Source: Acanthaster planci
Lineage: Eukaryota > Echinodermata > Asteroidea > Valvatida > Acanthasteridae
NCBI RefSeq assembly: GCF_001949145.1
Contig: NW_019091358.1
Location: 552,265 to 616,264 of the forward strand
Length of the DNA: 64,000 nt
Reading direction: 5' to 3'
Shown: positions 42,901 to 53,700 of the stretch, piece after piece
How positions within the stretch are numbered: position 1 is the first letter of the stretch
Layout: every line of letters begins with the position of its first letter
Program-made: the position numbers and the translations under genes
Notes under the pieces: model-generated
Seen by the model: the letters and a program-made list of their open reading frames with translations, nothing else
Told to the model about the DNA's origin: nothing
Database searches by the model: none

Positions 42901-45900
42901 TGTACACTTCCGTTTCATACCGGAAGGGCAAACCTGTTATATATAAATACCGGTACCTGTTATTATGATTATTATGATCTCACAGTGACTACAATTAGGC
43001 CTGTGCTGGGTACCCGGGTACCCGCCCGTCGATTTCAAAACCCGGTTCCATTTTTCCGGGCCGGGTACCCATAAAAAGTAAATAAATTAGGAACNTTTTC
43101 CAATTCCACCAAAGCGTCATTGATAGCATTAATTGCAATGACATTCCTAATGGTGACAAAGTTTGGGGTTTTAGACAATGATAATTTTTGAGTAAAACGA
43201 TTGCGGTCACACCATGCATCAATCTCTTTCTTGAGTATGAGTGGTTCTGAGAAGAACCGGGAATACTTTTTATCAAGACAATTCTTGAAGCATACAGCAA
43301 GCACTGGACATCTCAGCAAACACTCACATCACTACTCAATGCAGGCGGAGACTACAGCAAAAAAGACAACTGCATTTGTACATGTATACATGTACATGTA
43401 CACTTAAAATGCAAAAATTACAATTTCTCCAGCAAGCTCTTGGACAAACACTGAGCACACAGTGTTATGAATATATAATAACATCTACAGGTACATCTGT
43501 GAAGAGCAAAACCTGTTATTAAAAGTTAACATCTCCCTGACACCACCAACATGTACATGTACCGGTACAGTGTTTCAGTCATTAAGACATCCTTACCAGT
43601 AAGCAGGAGGTTGTGGGTTCAGGTCCAGCCCAAGTACGGTAAGCTTGTCAATTATACTCACTAGCTCTCGGACAAATACTGAGCATGCAGTGTTACAAAT
43701 ATGCGACGGTGAGGAATTACATGTAATTTGGTCAAAGTGTATTGCCACTTGTAAAGGCAAGCATACAATGAGGTTTTCCAATATTCCTAAGTCACTACAT
43801 AGGCCTTAAGTAAATTCTGAATGCAGTGGACATTAACACGTCCATACATGGAGCGGTACTACCTGGTAGCACTGTACACAAGTACACATGAACATGTACG
43901 GAATAATTTCTCAACAAATGTAATGTATATGTAACTGGTGTAATGGTATTCCTGCTGAATTAATTCGGTCAAAAGTCCACACTTTTATCAAGTACATACA
44001 TGTATGTACATGTACATTGTACAAATGTACATGTTCACAAACTGAATCCACATACACTAGCATCCACGCAAGGGCATGTTCATGATTGCATTGTTTTCTT
44101 ACCTCTTACCGGTGGTCTTTTTCTGAATCCGCTGACGGGTGAAGGACACTTACATGTATTATACATGTACATAAATGCACTTGTATTGTACATGGACATG
44201 TCAAATACGTGTACACTCACCCACATGTTCATACATTCATATACATGTACAGTACGTACATGTACCGGTATGTACAGTATTCAGGTATTAGTACTAGTAC
44301 ATGTACATCCAGCATAAATGATTGGCCAAGCTATTATCAGCCACAAAATGGAAACTTTACAAACTACATGTACCGTTATGTACGGTGCATGAAATGAAAT
44401 ACAGTATTTAGGAGATATACCGGTATTCAATAACCCAGGTACCACAGACCGCAAATCTTTTACAAATCAAGCCTTACATTGTACTTTTTGACAAATGGCT
44501 TAAAAAAATGAATTACAACCATTTTGTACACTTCCATTTCATACCGGTACCTGTTATTATGATTATGATGATCTCACAGTGATTACAATGATCAACCCAA
44601 GCAGAAAAGCACTGTGACAAGAATTTCCTGTTGAAAATTGAATTCTGCTTGAAAAAACCACAAAATTCTCTGAATTCTCTCTTGTTGAGGTGTTACGTAT
44701 CTGGCCCCAAACACACTACAAACAAGTACCTGTACCATACAAGAAAATGTGTACATGTACATGAACAGCAACTTAAACAAGACAAACGTATTTCACATTG
44801 CTCATTATCTTGAACAGAAGAATTGGAAGTGTGCAGTATGGAAAAAGAAATCTTTAAAAGTCACTGTACATTTCCATGAGATGTCACTAGGTCTGCACGG
44901 TACCTCCCCTCCCCCATTTCAATATGAAGAATGCATTCAGACATAGTTAAAAACAAAACTCCCTCCACAAAAAAGCCTGACTCATTTGTTCCACGAATCC
45001 TTGTAAAAGTAGCCGGTCACTTTACAGACAAAGTCTCCAAGGCATCTCCCTAAAAGCAAGAGGTGACTCGATGTACATGTACCATGTACAGAACATGACG
45101 TTCTCTTCACAGATAGTGGATGGAAATTCCATCTAGCGTCACAGAATGTGAAACATTCTAGCACAGACAACGTGACCTGCCTGCCTGCATGCACGCCGGC
45201 CACAAGATGCACAAAAGCATTCCAGAGACAAGAGGTACACATCCATGTGCTAATGTATGTAAGCTGTGTCTAAAATCCAGGCCACAGGTTGAAGGGTTTG
45301 GGTTCAAGCTGAATGTCCTAAATTTATACACCACCCCCAGAAAAAAAGAGCCAAGGAGAAACATATGTGTATGTTCAATGCACATGTACCAGAATAAAAT
45401 TCCTTACTGATATGTACATGTATCAGCGAGAATAGGCAGTTCTTTTAGAACCAACACATAAAATAAACAGGAAATAGGAAGTAATTCTTAATCTTTTGGT
45501 TCCTTTCTCAACAGTGCAAGAAACATGTACCATAATGGTATGAGCCATCATTCAACAAAAAAATTTCAGTACTAAACTAAGGTCTGTGTTTACATGTACT
45601 GTAAGTTCTCACGATACATGGAACTTACACAAGTTTGCATTGTTTTCATTAAAGAACTGTGACAAATAATCTTATGGGATGGGTATCAATATAGGTGATT
45701 CACAATAGTGCGCCTTCAAGCGCTTACAATACGTCAGGCAATCACAACACGCAAAATCTGTCGACCCTTTCTAAAGACGCACCAGGTCGACAGATTTCAC
45801 ACAATGTGATTGGCCAATGCATTGCAAACTCTTGAACATGCACTATTGTGAAATGCCCGTATTTTTTACAACATTACCGGTCTCATTTGTTTGCCTATGA

Positions 45901-48900
45901 AATAGGCACGTGCAGTGCAGGGTCAGTTGGTCAGCAAAAAGAAAATACAAAGGTTGGTGCATATCTGAAAGGAAAAAAAGGACAGAGCCCAGACTACACA
46001 TTCACAGAGAAATGCCATGACTGTCACTGTGGTACCGTACATGTACAATCTCCCCAATGTATATTTTTAAACTTGAGGACTTAAGGTTCACTTGCTCTTT
46101 AGTAAGTTACAACATCCTCTTGGTTGAAGAGGTATGATTCCAGTTAATATCGGTGGAAATGTAAACGTGTCAACCTGATTTAGCAGTGCATATTAATAGG
46201 GGCAGGTGATGTGTTGAAAAGTCACATTCCCCATTCGTTTTTGGATATGCAAGTCTCAGGAGGTCCGGTACGGTAACCCAGTACGTACAAGTGTGGTGAG
46301 TAGACTGTGCGTTGAAATTGGCTACTCAACACAGGCTCACTTTTGGGTAGCGTTTCATGTCATTCTCAAACTGGGCCGATTTACATAAATTTATCTTGCC
46401 TTTTTCAAATTAGTATTGTCTTTTTCAGCCAAACTTATCCACCGTGCAGTCATTTTTTATCTTCACGTCAACTGGGCAGTAATTTCTGATAACACAGAGG
46501 CCACTTTTGAAAGAATTCAGGACTTGATAAATGCTTCAACTCATTGTCTTGAGAAGTCAACACGATGACTTGACGGGTACATGTACATGTAGATGTCTGA
46601 CATTTATACACCAGTACATGTCCCGGTATGTCCCAGGTTTAGTCAAGATTGACTGTTCACTACTGCGACAGGGTGGTATTACTGCATGTGACAATAGATT
46701 GTCACCAAATGTCTACTTTGGCATAAAATTTTCATGCTGCACGAAAAAACAAACAAAAAACAAGATGCATTTTTCTCTTACACTCTCAAATTTTCTTTTT
46801 ATTTTTATAAGACCAAGCAACAGGTCTGAGGCTCTGTATATTTCTGAAATCCATAAAAACCATCTGAACCTCCTGAAAAAGTTTTCTGAAGGACTAGGGA
46901 AGGTGAAGGTCCAAAAGGATTACATTAAACATGTTAAAGGTAGAGCACCAGTACATCGTTTCTCATTTGTGCATCAAGTCTGCTGAGGTAACAAAAATTC
47001 CCAAAGTCTAAATGAGGGCACTCAAAAACTTCCATAGCCGGATGCTGTTTCAGCTCTGCGAATGCTGTACCATTATACCGTATATTGTGAAATAAACAAT
47101 ACTCTAGGAACTTGATTGTAAATAACAAGTTGCCAAGTCATGTTTTGAATTGCGCCGAAATTCAGCGTTTGTGACAGGTTCTTGTTCGGCCAGCCATGCC
47201 AACTGTAGCTACACGATATCACACACTGAACCGACGAATTACAGTAACTGCATGCGCACGTAGGCTGCGTCCACACTTGCCAGTTCTTCACCAAATTAAC
47301 AAGAAACAACAGCAATTTCCAAAAATGCATCTTTAGACACATCACTGACAATGGCCTTCTTCGATCATTTTCTTCAAAATTACAGCTTGCCAGAAAGAAC
47401 TTCATAGAGGAGTTTTGTCTCATAACTAAACCAAGTACATGTATATGCATTTCAACAATAATTTCATCAGCTAGCTGCAAATGATGGACTGTACCTTTAA
47501 ATATGATGTACATGTAAACGTACAGGGTACACGTATGACAATACACATACATGTATACACATGAATGTGCATGATTTGAGACAGTTCCTACAAAACTTAA
47601 ATATGGGTTTAAAATATGGACAAGCCACAGGACAGACAGAAGGGTACCTCAAGCAGCAGGGCTACAATTTCTGGTTTCCTTTTTTTTTTTAAAACAAGAA
47701 TGGGCAGAGGTGGAACATCAATTCCACTCACACAAATTTTCAAAGGGCATTGCGGGTGCCAATTAGAAGGGGGAGGGACCATTTAGAGCGAACCAAAAAT
47801 TGGAATAAACTTGTCTCATCAAAAAATCCACCAAGGGCACAGAGCATTAAATGTGTCTGGTGTGAACTCACTGAAGTGACGGCACAGACGAGTGATCATA
47901 ATGCAAACAGAAAGGCGCTCGGGTTGTTCAATGTACAGTGTATGTACGGAGGTGTGGAGTGAGGGGAATTGATGGCCACAGATGAGTGATCAAAAGGGAG
48001 ACACAAGTGAGATTAAAACATGAGGGCTCTAACATTCTGCTTGCACAACTTCAGTTATACTTTTTGCCCATGTTTTGGCCTCTTTTCCAGACAAAATCCT
48101 GTGAGGAGAATGTATCACAATTGTGCAAAAAGTGTAATGATTTTCTATTCTGTTAAAATGTACATCAAACTGTAATATTGGCTGTGAGATAGATCAAAAG
48201 AGGGGCTTGTTGTTGGTAGCAATGGCATTCCTTTGGCAGGGATTCATCATATGCCCACACAGGTTCATGTACGCTGAACATTAACCCTCATGCTGATTGG
48301 AATCCCCAAAGCTTTTCAGACAGCTCCACTGCTATTACGTTGCTCTGTATCATAAGTACACTGTTCCGCAACTGGAAGGCCTTATATACAACCCAGACAT
48401 CAGAAGCACTTGTGTTTGAGAGTAAAGCCTTTGCACACTGTGCATCCGGTACGGTACATGTACATGTATCTGTACGCGCAGGAGCCTGCTTGAAAAACTT
48501 CCCACCAAGATGTATACCCCTCTCGTCTTTGCTGGTGAGTGTGCAATCCTACTCAGGGCAGATACATGTAGGCTGGATGAAGGCACACATGTAGCACTTG
48601 GCTGGTTAAACATCATGCCAACAGCAGGTACATGTACATACTGTATACATGTGTACCTATTGGCTGGCTGAATATGACTAAGCATGCTGGGTAATAATCG
48701 AGATGTGGTGCACATTTTGGTGTAGACAGGTTCAGCAATTTTCTCACCCTGAAGCTGGCCATAAAGCCACATTAGATAATGCCCTTGAAAATAAATTTAA
48801 AAGTACGATGACAGACAACATATCAGATCTACATTGTATTACCGGTAGTTTGTTTCCACCGAGTGATGGTGGTGCTTGGTGAGTAAATATGTACCGGTAG

Positions 48901-51344
48901 TTGTCACAGCCTTCACAACACTCAGGTGATGCTCAATAGCATAAAGTTTTTCTACCCAAAAAATAAAATCACTTCATCCTAAAACCCCTAGGCACTTTGG
49001 AAAGAGTTCCATATACAGACCCCGCTTGACAACCCGTGCACAAACCCTGAGACTAGTCTGAAAAATTCTAAGTGTTTACTAAGCAAATGACTTGGTATTT
49101 TTCCCTCCTAAATTAAACTTTTCTGGACATGTTTTCGCTTTCTGACAACAGGTCACTGTACGGATGTAAGTACTGGTGTCCTTATATGGAACTCTTTCCG
49201 GCTCTTTTCATTAGGATGCATCTTCAGTCCTTAAAAACTGTCCAACCTCTTCCATGCAAAATCTGAATACAGCCTTGAGCAGTCTTCCAAAATATGTTAT
49301 TTCTTGAATACGCACATGTTCCTTAGAGGTCTGTTTTGATCCTTCCTCTCATTGTGTTGAGGCAGTGCAACTGATATCCGTGTGCAGCATGGAATATGGA
49401 TGATTTCACGTATAATATGCACCACAAACAACACACGGTCTAACCCAAGGCTTTACGCAATGCATCCTTTGCAATCGGCCACACCTTTTTACCGTTCAGC
49501 ATAGATCCGCCAAACCCATTCAGAGGATTTTGGAGGATTGAGGATGGTTTGGGTTAACACTGTTTTAAATCAAAACCTACATTTAATCGCAGGATGTTTG
49601 AATTGTTTCATTTTTTTCCCAAAGTACAATGTTTTCCACGAGGGCTTTAAATAGGATGGACTGCCCAGCCAAAATGGTATGCTACCCTGGTGAAGTTTTA
49701 CTGCCTCATTTAAATGTTCCCATTTTTAATGGGAATTAACCCTCCTACTGTTTTAATCGTCAAAAACAGTCAAAAATATCTTCCAATTGATTTCCCCCGT
49801 ACACAGACACGTATGGGAAATTTGACTGATTTTGACTGATATGACAACTGCATCAAGAATGCATCTTAGCACAGGTGGGTTAAAGGTCTAAATCCAACCT
49901 CATTTAAAACATTTCATCACATGATGTACAATAAAAAGGTTAACAGTGGAACAAGATTAGGCCCAAGACTAATCCACGTGCAAATTTCTCAATCACTGGC
50001 TCACTGCATACATGTACGTATCTACACGTATCTGTTCATTGCTGTGCCATTAGTTTGCCAACTGGAGACCAGTCATGCCAGTTCACAGCCCATTGAGGCC
50101 TACATGTACGGCCCAGACAATAAACAATGATCTGGCCCTAATATTTGGCACTTACCATGCTAAGTGATGATCTGGCCATTGTAATGGTATGCCACTACCA
50201 CAGCAGAGGACACAATTCCACCATGTCAAGTTGGCTTAGGCCCTATGAATGATGTAGCCTAGGTCCTAGCTAGGCCTACCATGCCTACCTGCCGGACATG
50301 TAGCCTACCAGTAGCCTACCGGACATGCCTACCGGCATGTCCGGTAGGCTACTGGTCATGCTGGTTGTGACTTTTAGGATGTTTCAATCTCTAGCGAGCT
50401 AGTGGGCCAATCATGCTCATGAGTCATGATGATTCTTCATATTTTCAATGGGCATTACTTAAAAACCAATTTAAACCATTACACACTAACTAAAAAACAC
50501 AACCTGCCCCTACGCTAGGGGGTTCATTACCTTTAGCACCCCGTTCCTATTAGGGCCTATAACTTGGAACAAATTCTACTTTTTCGAAGTACGTGTAACT
50601 TATCTGAACAAGTTGTTGGTGATGTCCTCTTACATATCAGAAAGAAAAGAGAACAGGGCTTTTGGTTTTTGAGGGAAATGTTTGGGTAAAACGGCAGCGT
50701 ACATGACCACCCCGAAGGTAGCTGTGAACGACAAATAAATGAATGTAGTCTGGTGCCTTGACCTGGATGGAGATTTGCTTTGATGAATCCGAAAAGCCCA
50801 AGTCGGGTAACCGGACGAAAAACAAAATGGTGTAATTCGACTGAGTGGTTGTCTTTTGCCAAACTCGTGTTAGAAATTTGAAGTTTTCTTCCTTAAATAT
50901 TGTCAAAATCTACCTAAACTACGCCTAGGCCCTAGCCTAGTATCAGGATTCAGTAATGGTTCCTTAAGGTCAAAATGTTATTTAGTTTGAGAAAGTGAAC
51001 TTTGTTTCCTTATTATAGGAACAGGGTGCTAATTGTAACGAACCACAAGAGTAGCATGACTGGGCCGTGGGCGTGCTTGCTGGGCAGTCACAACTCACCT
51101 TCCGCACACCTTTGTACGGGTAAAAATACAGTTCTCGGCCCACATTGAAACAGATCTTGTCATTACAACCGGATCCATCTTCCACGCTGGTAAATGACAC
51201 CCTGACGGGATGGCAGCACTGGACGTTGTATGGAGCTCTTGACGGCCAGGAATATTCGGACAGCGTCATCAGTTTATATGTGCCCTCGCGAGTCCCAAAC
51301 TGGGTTTTGACTTCGTCCCTTCCACCCCCTTCCGAAGCCGCCAT
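35734..51344 (-). CDS. WDR20: WDR20, WD-repeat activator of USP12/USP46 deubiquitinases
   Basis: Known role: a beta-propeller partner that, with WDR48/UAF1, stimulates the deubiquitinases USP12 and USP46. Minus-strand exons are 51344-51099, 38607-38422 and 36960-35734, all phase 0, giving 552 residues (human 569). The start ATG (MAASEGGGRDEVKTQFGTRE) aligns with the human start region. Diagnostic stretches: [108 protein letters not shown] and DCIVTACQEGF.STWARPGKV. A serine-rich low-complexity insert separates the last blades, as in human. The third exon holds most of the propeller. The C-terminus given is the read-through form; see the separate note on the donor at 35797. Confidence 0.95.
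36961..38421 (-). other. WDR20 intron 2, 1.5 kb, with a MITE
   Basis: Contains MITE copy B (37387-37940). No coding exon otherwise; the protein joins cleanly as NEE-RLIDK. Confidence 0.6.
37387..37940. mobile_element. piggyBac-like MITE, copy B
   Basis: Same orientation as copy A. The left end AACCACTTGCTGCC is preceded by ATAA (decayed TTAA); the right end GGCAGGAAATGGTTAA keeps TTAA. The interior aligns with copy A over nearly its full length, for example GACTGTCTGGTGGCTACTCT and GAGTATTTCAGCCAGGCCTG. Termini have diverged, so this is an older copy. Confidence 0.8.
38422..38607 (-). CDS. WDR20: WDR20 exon 2
   Basis: 62 codons, phase 0, between minus-strand acceptor TTGCTTTTCAG and donor GAG|GTATGT. 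It encodes [60 protein letters not shown], EE. It is nearly colinear with human AADLSKPIDKRIYKG through LIDPIKKETSKLFNEE. Confidence 0.95.
41330..42995. repeat. Direct duplication, copy 1 (1.67 kb)
   Basis: Starts right after a single N at 41329 and matches 43096-44589 in the same order, with substitutions and a few indels. Copy 1 has extra blocks around 42110-42170 and 42296-42350. The first 240 bases differ at only about three positions. The interval contains a tRNA-like SINE head and many TACATGTA words. Confidence 0.9.
41814..41869 (+). mobile_element. tRNA-like SINE head (in duplication copy 1)
   Basis: A box A-like TGGTTCAGTCATTAAG and a box B-like GGTTCAGGTCC (41859-41869) occur at tRNA-like spacing with a GTGGGTTC context. 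No full cloverleaf. Probably the head of a SINE whose body follows to about 41960. Confidence 0.45.
43096..44589. repeat. Direct duplication, copy 2 (1.49 kb)
   Basis: Starts right after a single N at 43095 and ends with the same GATCTCACAGTGA.TACAAT as copy 1. It is separated from copy 1 by about 100 bases (42996-43094) rich in GGGTACCCGGGTACCC. It could be a true tandem duplication or two haplotypes joined in assembly. Confidence 0.9.
43571..43626 (+). mobile_element. tRNA-like SINE head (in duplication copy 2)
   Basis: Second copy of the 41814 head, with box A altered (TGTTTCAGTC) and box B GGTTCAGGTCC intact at 43616-43626. It is duplicated together with its surroundings, so it is not an independent insertion. 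Confidence 0.45.
45699..45852. mobile_element. Palindromic MITE, 154 bases
   Basis: Ends TTCACAATAGTGCGCC and, inverted, TTCACAATAGTGCATG. Complementarity continues inward through CAATCACA and AAATCTGTCGACC / GGTCGACAGATTT, so almost the whole element folds back on itself. No coding capacity. Superfamily not assigned. Confidence 0.7.
49736..49883. mobile_element. Small TTAA-flanked inverted-repeat element
   Basis: The left end TTAACCCTCCTACTGT and the reverse complement of the right end, TTAACCCACCTGTG, share TTAACCC.CCT. 148 bases, no coding capacity. The terminal match is short, so a piggyBac-like origin is only suggested. Confidence 0.4.
50307..50356. repeat. Perfect hairpin: 23-base arms, 4-base loop
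   Basis: The left arm 50307-50329 (starts ACCAGTAGCCTACCGG) is the exact reverse complement of 50334-50356 (ends CCGGTAGGCTACTGGT), with TACC between. The surrounding 60 bases repeat CCTACCGGACATG-like units. No transposon termini beyond the arms. Confidence 0.85.
51099..51344 (-). CDS. WDR20: WDR20 exon 1
   Basis: 82 codons from ATG (51344-51342) to the donor AAG|GTGAGT. It encodes MAASEGGGRDEVKTQFGTRE, GTYKLMTLSEYS and so on to [19 protein letters not shown]; human has the same order with ELYFYIYKGVRK at the junction. The frame is open further upstream (to 51419), but the family start and the YY1-like context favour this ATG. Confidence 0.94.
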
Positions 51345-51347
51345 TTT
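51337..51347 (-). promoter_or_regulatory. YY1-like motif over the WDR20 start codon
   Basis: Minus strand AAAATGGCGGC matches the YY1 consensus AANATGGCGGC, with its ATG being the WDR20 start codon. YY1 sites at the first codon are a known arrangement in TATA-less housekeeping promoters. The match is exact; binding is inferred. Confidence 0.55.
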
Positions 51348-51499
51348 GGGAAAGTCACAAATTTCCCGGATGTGTATCCCACGATCGAAGCAGCGGCGGA
51401 CGAGATTTGATCCATACAAAGGGCCACTAATTTACCACTATCTAATCGTCTAAAATCATGCTGTGGACGACACGGCTAACAACAATCATCGTATGTGTG

Positions 51500-51508
51500 T
51501 TCAAGGTC
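51500..51508 (+). promoter_or_regulatory. ERR/SF-1-type half-site
   Basis: TCAAGGTCA, the extended monomer nuclear-receptor site, about 160 bases upstream of the WDR20 start. Sequence match only. Confidence 0.35.
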
Positions 51509-51627
51509 AAAATTCATTGAAAACGATTGCAAAATTAACACTTTTAGTAGCGGTTCATTGCGAGCTTTCGGTCTCCAGCTAGCGAACTCCATCGAGAGAA
51601 GCTTGCTGGGCGGTGACCTCTAGTAGG

Positions 51628-51645
51628 TGACCTTTGAACCACGTG
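51628..51645. promoter_or_regulatory. DR1 nuclear-receptor site overlapping an E-box
   Basis: TGACCT-T-TGAACC (51628-51640) reads GGTTCAAAGGTCA on the minus strand, a DR1 of HNF4/RXR type. It overlaps CACGTG at 51640-51645, and another TGACCT lies at 51614-51619. It lies about 290 bases upstream of the WDR20 start codon and in the shared interval with the divergent nuclease gene. Confidence 0.4.
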
Positions 51646-53009
51646 CTTAACCAGGAAGTAGTATGGTGCTGCCGACGGTTACATTGCAGACGTGCATCGA
51701 TGGTGCTTTCGTGCAGTGCCCGCCAACTTCAAGTTCTCACGCGCATTGGTCATGTTCATGTTAGTAGAACTTGTTTTAACAAAATACTTTGGCGTAACCA
51801 CCAGACTGTGAACAATCAAGATAGGGAGGTTATTAAAATTTTCACCTTTTTTTTTCTGTTTTGTTTTGAAATGATCTTGGAATTGGGGGTATGATGATAC
51901 TGATCATGATGGTTGGACTTGATTTGGATTCCATTCCATTGGACTCAAGCAAAGCAAAGAAAAATTTATTTGAAGCAGGGATCAGAAGCAGAGCGGATGA
52001 CAAACCAGCAGTTTTGGGGTTGTTTTGAGATGTTTAGCGGTGTTTCACTGTAATGTATACTGCAGAGCAAGTTTACTGATATACATGTACATGTATTTTG
52101 TACATAAACTACATAGGCCTATGTCAATTGTCATATGCAAATATGATTGTGAATTTTGATGGAAAAGCTTAATATCCATATTTTCATATAATCTTTGTTG
52201 AGATTTGAATCATTCTTTCATAGTTGCACCTTCTTTCATTGAATTAAATGCCAGCTTCACTCGGAATTCCAAACTTTTGAAACAAGAAATTAAATAGAAA
52301 CTAGAGGAGCTACAGTGTGCAGGAGAAGAAAAGGTTTAATCACAATTCCCTGTTTAGAAAATGAAATGTCAAATGAATTGCTCCCTCACTCATTTATGCA
52401 TGGTCTAAACCATGACGACGATGATACTTTACATACTTAATGCTTGGGGCTGAGGTCAGGTGCTAGAGCTTTAACTTGAGGCATGCTTACTGACTGTACT
52501 AAGTCTGTCCGGCCATGGAGGAATAATCTTCCATGGTCGGGCGCACCACAAATACATCTATATATCAGTGCTTGTGGTCGAACACGTTGAAATCAACCAG
52601 TCAAGCAGATTGACCGATAAACATACATATGACATGCAAGCATTTTGTGGTAACCTAAAATCATTTCTTGGCTATTGGCCAATAATTATGCATAAATGTA
52701 CTTAATTCAAATTACATGTGTATCATATTTTGTCCTAGCCAGTACAAAATACTCAGTCTTTACCCTAGATACCACTCTTGTGCGGGTAAAGCACACCGTA
52801 TTTTGGGGAACACCATATTGATGAAAATCTAACTTGGTAAAAGCATATACATGTATAATTGGTGACATAACAGCTAAAACATCTAAAAATATTGGTATTA
52901 TACCCATTAGCATAGTACTCATACTTGTCTCTTATAACTTTTATTTTAATATAATTTAATTTGATTTTAATATTAGTATTTAATTTTAGTATTTGAATTT
53001 CAGTATATA

Positions 53010-53700
53010 CTGAGTCCTATTCATAAATGCAATAGACTGCTCACTCTGCAGAAATATGCAGTAAGGGTAATTACAAAAATTGGGTTTCTTGAACACACTG
53101 GACCCATATTTGCTCATTTGAAACTATTAAAACTCATTGACTTGTATATTTCAACTTAGGCAAATTTATGTATAAATATACAAATCATGCATTACCTGTT
53201 TCAATTCGTGTTTTACATTAATCTCAAATATTCATTCCTATAATACTCGTAGTACAACTGGTCACAAACTTTGTTAGCTTTTGTAGAACTTTTTTGTCCT
53301 AGAACAGTGTTATCCAGTGTGGTATTACATATTAGAAGAGTCTGGATGATTCTCTTAAATCATCACCCACTCTTCATAGTTTTACGAGAAAACTTAAACG
53401 TTACTGTCTAATTGCATACTAAACATTGTAATAGGGATGTCGGCTTCGATTACTGTCTTACATGTCTCTATGTGCTTTGTCTTCATGTGTGTCTCTCGTC
53501 TGTTTGTCTTTCTGTAGGCTGGAGAAGAAAAGCAGTTGCTTTACTCCAGATCCAGATGTTGTCAGTAGTATAATGTTCAGTTTATATTGACTGTCAATAT
53601 ATCTCTATACATTGTACATGATATGTCACCGTGACTGTATCATTGTATATTACCCTTGATGAACTGTGGCAGCATTGAAATAAATGTAAAATAATGGAAA
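53010..53700 (+). pseudogene. Decayed 3' end of a non-LTR retrotransposon (CR1/L2/jockey-like)
   Basis: The translation reads NRLLTLQKYAVRVIT and HTGPIFAHLKLLKLIDLY in one frame, IHSYNTRSTTGHKL in another, and SLDDSLKSSPTLHSFTRKLK in a further frame. These are the ordered C-terminal motifs downstream of the reverse transcriptase in such elements (LQK.A.R, H..PLF..L.IL.L.DL, HSYNTR, SLK...SL..FKRKLK). Stops and frameshifts lie between them. It ends with a T-rich UTR and ATTGAAATAAATG, a usual LINE tail. The 5' part is absent. Confidence 0.7.

Larger units (their letters stand above)
38608..51098 (-). other. WDR20 intron 1, 12.5 kb, repeat-rich
   Basis: No exon supported on either strand. Its open frames are short and many are translations of ACATGT-rich repeats. 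It holds the direct duplication 41330-44589, two tRNA-like SINE heads, a 154-base inverted-repeat element (45699-45852), a TTAA-flanked element (49736-49883) and a perfect 50-base hairpin (50307-50356). TACATGTA/TACCGGTA words are densest here. Confidence 0.6.

Noticed and set aside
46531-46986. 151-codon open frame in WDR20 intron 1
   Set aside because: No recognisable motif, AT-driven composition, no start context or splice partners.
47073-47552. 159-codon minus-strand open frame
   Set aside because: No family resemblance; contains repeat-derived segments; on the WDR20 strand but would break the clean exon 1-exon 2 join.
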